The notes beneath the pieces are model-generated. The model searched no databases. It was given only the letters and a program-made list of their open reading frames with translations, and had not been told where the DNA came from. Of a DNA stretch of 17,935 bases, positions 13,689-17,935 are shown one piece after another; the stretch's first letter is position 1, and every line of letters starts with the position of its first letter. Position numbers and translations under genes: made by a program. Source of the DNA: CAMYLY01 sp036397755 (GTDB taxonomy: Bacteria; Gemmatimonadota; Gemmatimonadetes; Gemmatimonadales; GWC2-71-9). The DNA lies in the NCBI GenBank assembly GCA_036397755.1, contig DASWII010000016.1:1-17935 (forward strand), read 5' to 3'.

Positions 13689-14998
13689 CGCGCGGGCCCC
13701 GGCCTCAGCTGCAGGACGATGACCTGATCCACGGCCTCCGGATCGCGGGGGGGCAGCCGTAACGTCACTCCGCCGTCGCGCTCGATGAAACCCACCGGCG
13801 CGCCGTTCTCCAGAAGGCTCGCGCCGCCGACCGGGTGCGGCAGGGACGGCAGGGCCAACTCGGGGTCGGTCCAATTGAGCACGTGGACGTACACGGTGTC
13901 CGCCCGCTGCGTCGTGACACCCCACGGCCGCGGAGCCAGCGGGCCGCCGCGAGTGCCGTAGACGCTCGCCCCGTACCGTTCGAGCCATGCACCCACACCG
14001 CGGAGCCGCTCGGCCTGCGCCGGCTGAATCGTCCCGTCCGGCATGGGACCGGTGTTGAGCAAGAAGTTGGCGTTCCTCCCCGCCGCGTTGACCAGCATGC
14101 GCACGAGCGTCGACACGGACTTGAAGTTCCGGTCGGTCAGCCGGAAACCCCACGCATCGCCGATCGTCTCCGACGTCTCGAGCGGCAGCTCGCGCGACAC
14201 GGCCGTCGTGTTCCACCCCGCGGTGTTGCCCCCCGGCAAATCCTTCTCGAACGTCTGCACGTCTTCGCCGGGGAGCGGGGCCTGGTGATGGTTGGGAATG
14301 ATCAACGCCGCGGGCTGCAGCTCGTGGATCATCCGGTACGTCCGCTCCAAACGCCACTCGGCATCGGGCCGATCCCACATGCCGTCGAACCACACGCCGC
14401 CCAACGGACCGTAGTTGGAGAACAGCTCGCGTAGCTGCGCGTCCATGTAGTCGAGATAACGATCCCAGTCGCCGCGCTCCTGCCTGCCGGCGCGCAGACC
14501 GGTCCCGCCCCGCGGGAAGTAGTCGGGGTGGTGCCAGTCGAGCTGCGAGTAATACACGAACAATCGGAGCCCATGGCGCCGGCATGCGTCGGCGAGTTCC
14601 CGCACCACGTCGCGACCGAACGGCGTCCGGTCCGTCACATCCCAATCGCTGACACGGGAGTCGAACAACGCGAAGCCATCATGATGCTTGGTGATCAGCG
14701 TGATGTAGCGCGCGCCGGCGCTCCGGGCGAGGGCGACCCACTCCTCGGCGTCGAACTTCGTGGGGTTGAAGTACGGTGCGATCTGCTCGTATTCCGCGAC
14801 GCGGATGCCGCGGTTCTCCATCACCCATTCGCCGTCCATGAGCAGGCTCGAGATACCCCAATGGATGAACATCCCGAACTTGGCGTCCTGGAACCAGGCG
14901 CGGGCGGCGAGGTTCTCGGGAGAGGGCACGTACGTGTTCTGTGGCAGCAATGGGGCGGGGAAGAAGGCGAACACGACCAACATTCGGAGGATGCGCAT
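13685..14998 (-). CDS. Secreted alpha-L-fucosidase (GH29)
   Basis: A 437-residue glycoside hydrolase that removes alpha-linked L-fucose from glycans by a retaining mechanism. Residues 1-20 (MRILRMLVVFAFFPAPLLPQ) are a signal peptide. The barrel carries FGMFIHWGISSL (41-52), ITKHHDGFALFDS (102-114) and the nucleophile Asp205 in GGVWFDGMWD, all typical of GH29. A small C-terminal beta domain (about 345-437) includes YVHVLNW. A GGAG motif 5 bases before the ATG at 14998 supports the start, with a second ATG 15 bases downstream. The acid/base residue of GH29 is poorly conserved and is not assigned. Its stop codon TAG (13687-13685) interlocks with the TAA of the convergent gene. The ADOP permease at 15196-17583 lies upstream on the same strand with a 197-bp gap. 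Natural substrates could be plant, algal or microbial fucosylated polymers. Confidence 0.96.
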   Translation of the reverse strand: MRILRMLVVFAFFPAPLLPQNTYVPSPENLAARAWFQDAKFGMFIHWGISSLLMDGEWVMENRGIRVAEYEQIAPYFNPTKFDAEEWVALARSAGARYITLITKHHDGFALFDSRVSDWDVTDRTPFGRDVVRELADACRRHGLRLFVYYSQLDWHHPDYFPRGGTGLRAGRQERGDWDRYLDYMDAQLRELFSNYGPLGGVWFDGMWDRPDAEWRLERTYRMIHELQPAALIIPNHHQAPLPGEDVQTFEKDLPGGNTAGWNTTAVSRELPLETSETIGDAWGFRLTDRNFKSVSTLVRMLVNAAGRNANFLLNTGPMPDGTIQPAQAERLRGVGAWLERYGASVYGTRGGPLAPRPWGVTTQRADTVYVHVLNWTDPELALPSLPHPVGGASLLENGAPVGFIERDGGVTLRLPPRDPEAVDQVIVLQLRPGPAR

Positions 14999-15195
14999 GC
15001 GTGCTCCGGCATCAGGTGGTGCTCGAATGTGCGCGCCGGGTGGCGGTCGTGCCAGGCGCGGGCGAGAACGAAGCGCACGGACGCCGCCGCCTCAACGAGG
15101 TGACGTTGTTGATCGGGTTCGGTACCGCACTTTAGATCCTAAGCGGGCGGGTGGGAGTGAAGGTCGGCTATGGCCGTTCACCATCGCCGAACCGG

Positions 15196-17583
15196 CTACT
15201 CGTACCTTAGCGCCTCACACGGGTCGATCCGCGTCGCCCGGCGGCCGGGCAACACCGTCGCCCCCAGCGCGAACACCAGGAGAATGACCGTCACGCCGGC
15301 AAAGACCGCCAAATCGAACGGGCTCACACCGAAGAGGAAGTACGACAGGCTACGCGTCGCCGCCGCCGCGAGCCCAAGCCCGATCACCACCCCGGTGAGC
15401 GCCACCACGGCGCCCTGCCGGACGACCAGGGTGAGCACGTCACGCCGCTGCGCCCCCAGCGCCATGCGAACGCCCACCTCCTGCGTGCGCTGGGACACCC
15501 AATAGGCCATCACCCCGTACACGCCCACCACCGCCAACACGAACGCGACGAGCGCGAGAACGGCCATGACCTTGGCCATGATGGTATTGCCGCCCTCGGC
15601 CTGCTCGATGTGATCCGCGAGGCTCATGACCCGGTAGACCGGAAGATCCGCGTCCATGCGCAGGATCACCTGTCGGACGTTGTCGACCACCGACAGCGGA
15701 TCCGCGGCGGTGCGAAGGACGAAGTACATGGAGAGCGACGGTTCCTGCAGGCCCGACAGGAAGGTCATCGGTCGAGGGTCCTGATCGACGTCCAGCGTGG
15801 TGCTGACGACCCCGACGATCTCGCGCGTCTCGCCCCGCAGGTCGATGTGCCGGCCGATCGGGTCTTCGTGTGGGAAGTGCAGGTCGACCAACCGCTGATT
15901 CACGATGGCCACCGGCGGGGCGTCCAACCGATCGCCCTCGAGCAGCGCGCGACCCGAGCGCATCGGGATGCCCATCGTCCCGAAGTATCCCGGAAAGACG
16001 CTGCGGACCTCGGTGAGCGGGCGGTCTCCCGGAGTCGGGTACTCTTGTCCCGAGATTCCGAAGAATGAGTTGCTGTTCCCCCACCGCGGGAGGATCGAGG
16101 TGCCACTCGCCGAGTCCACACCCGGGATCGCGCGCAGCTGGGGCAGCAGCTCCCGGTAAAAGCCCGTCACCGCCTCGTCGTCGGCATACCGCTGTGCGGG
16201 CAGCGACAGTCGGAACGTGAGCACGCTCGCGTCATCCCAACCCGCGTCGTCCGTCTGCAGTCTGAGGTACCCTTTCACGAGCAGCACCGATGCCACGAGG
16301 AGTGTGAGCGCCAGCGCCACCTCCGCCACCACCAGGCCCTTGCGCAGCCGGTCCGCCTTGGATCCCGCCCTTCCCCGTCCACCTTCCTTGAGGGCGTCCC
16401 CGGGACTCGAGCGGCCGGCCTGCAATGCCGGTCCCAGCCCGAAGATCAGGGCGGTGAGCAGGGTGATCACCAGGGCGAACAGGAGCACGCGTCCACTCAG
16501 CCCGATGTCTTCCACCCGGGGAAACCAGGGCGGCATGAGGGCCACGAACCCGCGAATCCCGGCGATCGACGCCGCCACCCCCACGGTGCCGCCGAGGAGC
16601 GAGACGATCATGGCCTCGGTCAGGAACTGGCGGACGATCCGTCCCCTGCCCGCCCCGAGCGCTCCGCGCACCGCGATTTCGCGGCCCCGCCCCGCCACGC
16701 GGGTGAGCGTGAGGTTGGCGACATTGGCGCACGCGATCAGGAGGACGAACGCCACCGCCACCGACGACACCAGGCTGCCGGTCCGAAACGGCGGGGAGAA
16801 AATCAACTCGCGCAGCGGTCGGGCGCCGGCGCGCCACCCGTCGTTGCTCTCCGGATACGCGGCGGCCAACCGATCGGCGATCGCCGCGGCCTCTTGGTCG
16901 GCCTGTTCCAATTCCACTCCCGGCCGCAGTCTGGCGACCGGAGCCAGGAAATGGTTGCCCCGGACCTCTTCTCCGGTGATCGGAATCGGCGTCCAGAGTT
17001 CCGCCGTGCTCTGGGAGAACCGGAACTTGGCCGGCAGGACACCGACGACCGTGTGGGGCTCCCCATCCAACAGGATCGTCCGGTCGATGACTTCTCGTTC
17101 TCCTCCGAAACGCCGCTGCCACAGCTCGTAGCTGAGGATGGCCACGTGGTGGCTGCCGTCGCGTTCCTCCTCGGCAACGAACGTGCGACCGAGGAGTGGC
17201 TGCACCTGGAGCACCTGAAAGTAGTTCCAGGTGGTGCGCTCGCCGTCGGCGCGTTCCGGCCGATCCCCCCCTGAGATGTTGAAGCCGCGACCGTAGGAGA
17301 ACGCGACGTCCATGGTGCGGCTCTGCTCGCGGATATCGAGAGCGTCGGGGATCGACATGGAGTTGTACATCCAGCCGCGATCGGGCACGCTGCTGAACAC
17401 GTGCAGCAGCCGGTCGGCATCGGGATAGGGCAGCGGGCGCACCATGAACACATCCACCGCGCTGAAGATGGTCACGTTGGCGCCGATGCCGAGGCCCAGG
17501 GATATCACGGCGACCGCGACGATGCCGGGACTCTTGCGGATGACTCGGAGGCTGTAGCGAATGTCGGCGAGGATGGAATCCAT
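15196..17583 (-). CDS. Second ADOP-type ABC transporter permease (MacB/FtsX family)
   Basis: A 795-residue inner-membrane protein with the same duplicated design as the permease at 8364: opening helix DSILADIRYSLRVIRKSPG, first membrane segment (about 21-45), MacB-like periplasmic core (48-265) and FtsX block with VLLIACANVANL at 280-291. A second copy begins near LVVAEVALALTLLVASVLL. The tail is RRATRIDPCEALRYE. The periplasmic cores differ clearly from those of the other permease, so this is not a recent duplication. AAGAGGGG upstream of the ATG at 17583 supports the start. No ATPase gene is nearby. It is transcribed away from a decayed kinase fragment that occupies its promoter side. The substrate is unknown; a role in export or envelope maintenance is a family-level guess. 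Confidence 0.95.
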   Translation of the reverse strand: MDSILADIRYSLRVIRKSPGIVAVAVISLGLGIGANVTIFSAVDVFMVRPLPYPDADRLLHVFSSVPDRGWMYNSMSIPDALDIREQSRTMDVAFSYGRGFNISGGDRPERADGERTTWNYFQVLQVQPLLGRTFVAEEERDGSHHVAILSYELWQRRFGGEREVIDRTILLDGEPHTVVGVLPAKFRFSQSTAELWTPIPITGEEVRGNHFLAPVARLRPGVELEQADQEAAAIADRLAAAYPESNDGWRAGARPLRELIFSPPFRTGSLVSSVAVAFVLLIACANVANLTLTRVAGRGREIAVRGALGAGRGRIVRQFLTEAMIVSLLGGTVGVAASIAGIRGFVALMPPWFPRVEDIGLSGRVLLFALVITLLTALIFGLGPALQAGRSSPGDALKEGGRGRAGSKADRLRKGLVVAEVALALTLLVASVLLVKGYLRLQTDDAGWDDASVLTFRLSLPAQRYADDEAVTGFYRELLPQLRAIPGVDSASGTSILPRWGNSNSFFGISGQEYPTPGDRPLTEVRSVFPGYFGTMGIPMRSGRALLEGDRLDAPPVAIVNQRLVDLHFPHEDPIGRHIDLRGETREIVGVVSTTLDVDQDPRPMTFLSGLQEPSLSMYFVLRTAADPLSVVDNVRQVILRMDADLPVYRVMSLADHIEQAEGGNTIMAKVMAVLALVAFVLAVVGVYGVMAYWVSQRTQEVGVRMALGAQRRDVLTLVVRQGAVVALTGVVIGLGLAAAATRSLSYFLFGVSPFDLAVFAGVTVILLVFALGATVLPGRRATRIDPCEALRYE

Positions 17584-17630
17584 GTGCGCGCCCCTCTTCC
17601 ACGTCCAATCCGTCGTTGTCCCGACGAGTG

Positions 17631-17835
17631 CTTGACGGCGGAGGTTTCAGGGGCGAGTCGATTCAGTCCCGCATCTTCGACTCGTTTTTCACCACGAGGG
17701 CTCCGGGCCACGGCACGCGCCTCGGCCTCACCATCAGCCACGGGATCGTTGTCCAAAAGCACGGTGGCCACCGTTCATGCGCGCGTACGACCGTCCGTGC
17801 TCGGGAGCGCCCGTCGGTTTACCGACAGACGGCCG
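17631..17835 (+). pseudogene. Decayed histidine-kinase ATPase domain fragment
   Basis: One frame reads LDGGGF, ESIQSRIFDSFFTTR, GHGTRLGLTISHGIVVQKHGG (17631-17768). This lines up with the G1 box (DNGxGI), F box (IFEPFFTTK) and G2 box (GKGTGLGLS) of sensor kinase ATPase domains. The G2 box has Arg in place of the key Gly. After HGG the expected SEPGRGTxFTVRLP-like ending is found in a different frame as SVLGSARRFTDRRP (17794-17835), with about 10 extra bases between, so a frameshift is likely. The N box, dimerisation domain and sensor domain are missing. It is a relic, not a working gene, and overlaps the upstream region of the divergent permease. Confidence 0.75.
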
Positions 17836-17883
17836 AGCCGCGACTTCAGTCGTGGCTTCTCGGGCGTCGACGGCAGGAGGGTG

Positions 17884-17935
17884 GGACGGTAAGACGGTAG
17901 GCCACGGGAGAGCACCTACCGCCTGACCGCCTGAC
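17884..17935. repeat. Inverted octamer repeat at the window edge
   Basis: GGACGGTA and AGACGGTA (17884-17899) are tandem 8-base units. After a short spacer the complementary strand type appears: CCTACC (17915-17920), then ACCGCCTG twice in tandem (17919-17934). CGGTAGG and CCTACCG can pair as a 7-bp stem around a 13-base loop. The units match the octamers at 12680-12703. The array may continue beyond the window. Confidence 0.65.

Noticed and set aside
16232..17608. A 458-codon open frame on the minus strand overlapping the second permease
   Set aside because: It is the same strand in another frame; the permease frame has the full FtsX/MacB signature and a good ribosome-binding site, while this one is Arg/Gly/Pro-rich noise.

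Overview
The window is GC-rich DNA with tight gene packing, from a soil- or sediment-type bacterium. The best guess at phylum is Gemmatimonadota, with Acidobacteriota as the alternative. The guess rests on two long FtsX/MacB-type orphan permeases of the ADOP type, a kinase-less PD40 propeller protein, a DUF4350-like exported protein, a secreted amidohydrolase, and intergenic arrays of short 7- and 8-bp repeats. No rRNA, tRNA, CRISPR array, transposase or phage gene was seen. The assignment is inference from gene content, not from a marker gene.

Layout. 1-169 shows nothing supportable. A family 2 glycosyltransferase (-) ends at 170 and is divergent from a two-nuclease protein (+, 1058-2524) that joins a Cas4-like PD-(D/E)XK half to a DUF2779/DEDD half. 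After a 395-bp gap filled mainly by a heptamer repeat array comes a MORC/Hsp90-like GHKL ATPase (+, 2920-4446). Three exported proteins follow on the - strand: an amidohydrolase (4591-6114), a BsuPI-domain protein (6236-6835) and a subtilisin-like lipoprotein protease (6921-8102). On the + strand come an ADOP permease (8364-10781), a membrane-anchored PD40 propeller (10866-12704) and a DUF4350-like protein (12711-13688). On the - strand are a secreted GH29 alpha-L-fucosidase (13685-14998) and a second ADOP permease (15196-17583). The right end carries a decayed histidine-kinase ATPase domain (17631-17835) and an inverted octamer repeat.

How the genes may work together. Most products act at or outside the inner membrane (protease, possible protease inhibitor, fucosidase, amidohydrolase, permeases, propeller), which suits a scavenging lifestyle. 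The subtilase followed on the same strand by a BsuPI-domain protein is a plausible protease-inhibitor pair, with a strong terminator between them. The nuclease and the GHKL ATPase form the only DNA-processing pair; a defence or repair role is possible but unproven.

The most unusual structure is repetitive. A 7-bp family (consensus near GTGCARS) recurs in at least three intergenic places, once in frame inside the amidohydrolase gene and once across the 3' end of the BsuPI gene. A separate 8-bp family (GGARGGTA-like) makes the tail, stop codon and next ribosome-binding region of the propeller gene, and recurs as an inverted array at the right edge.
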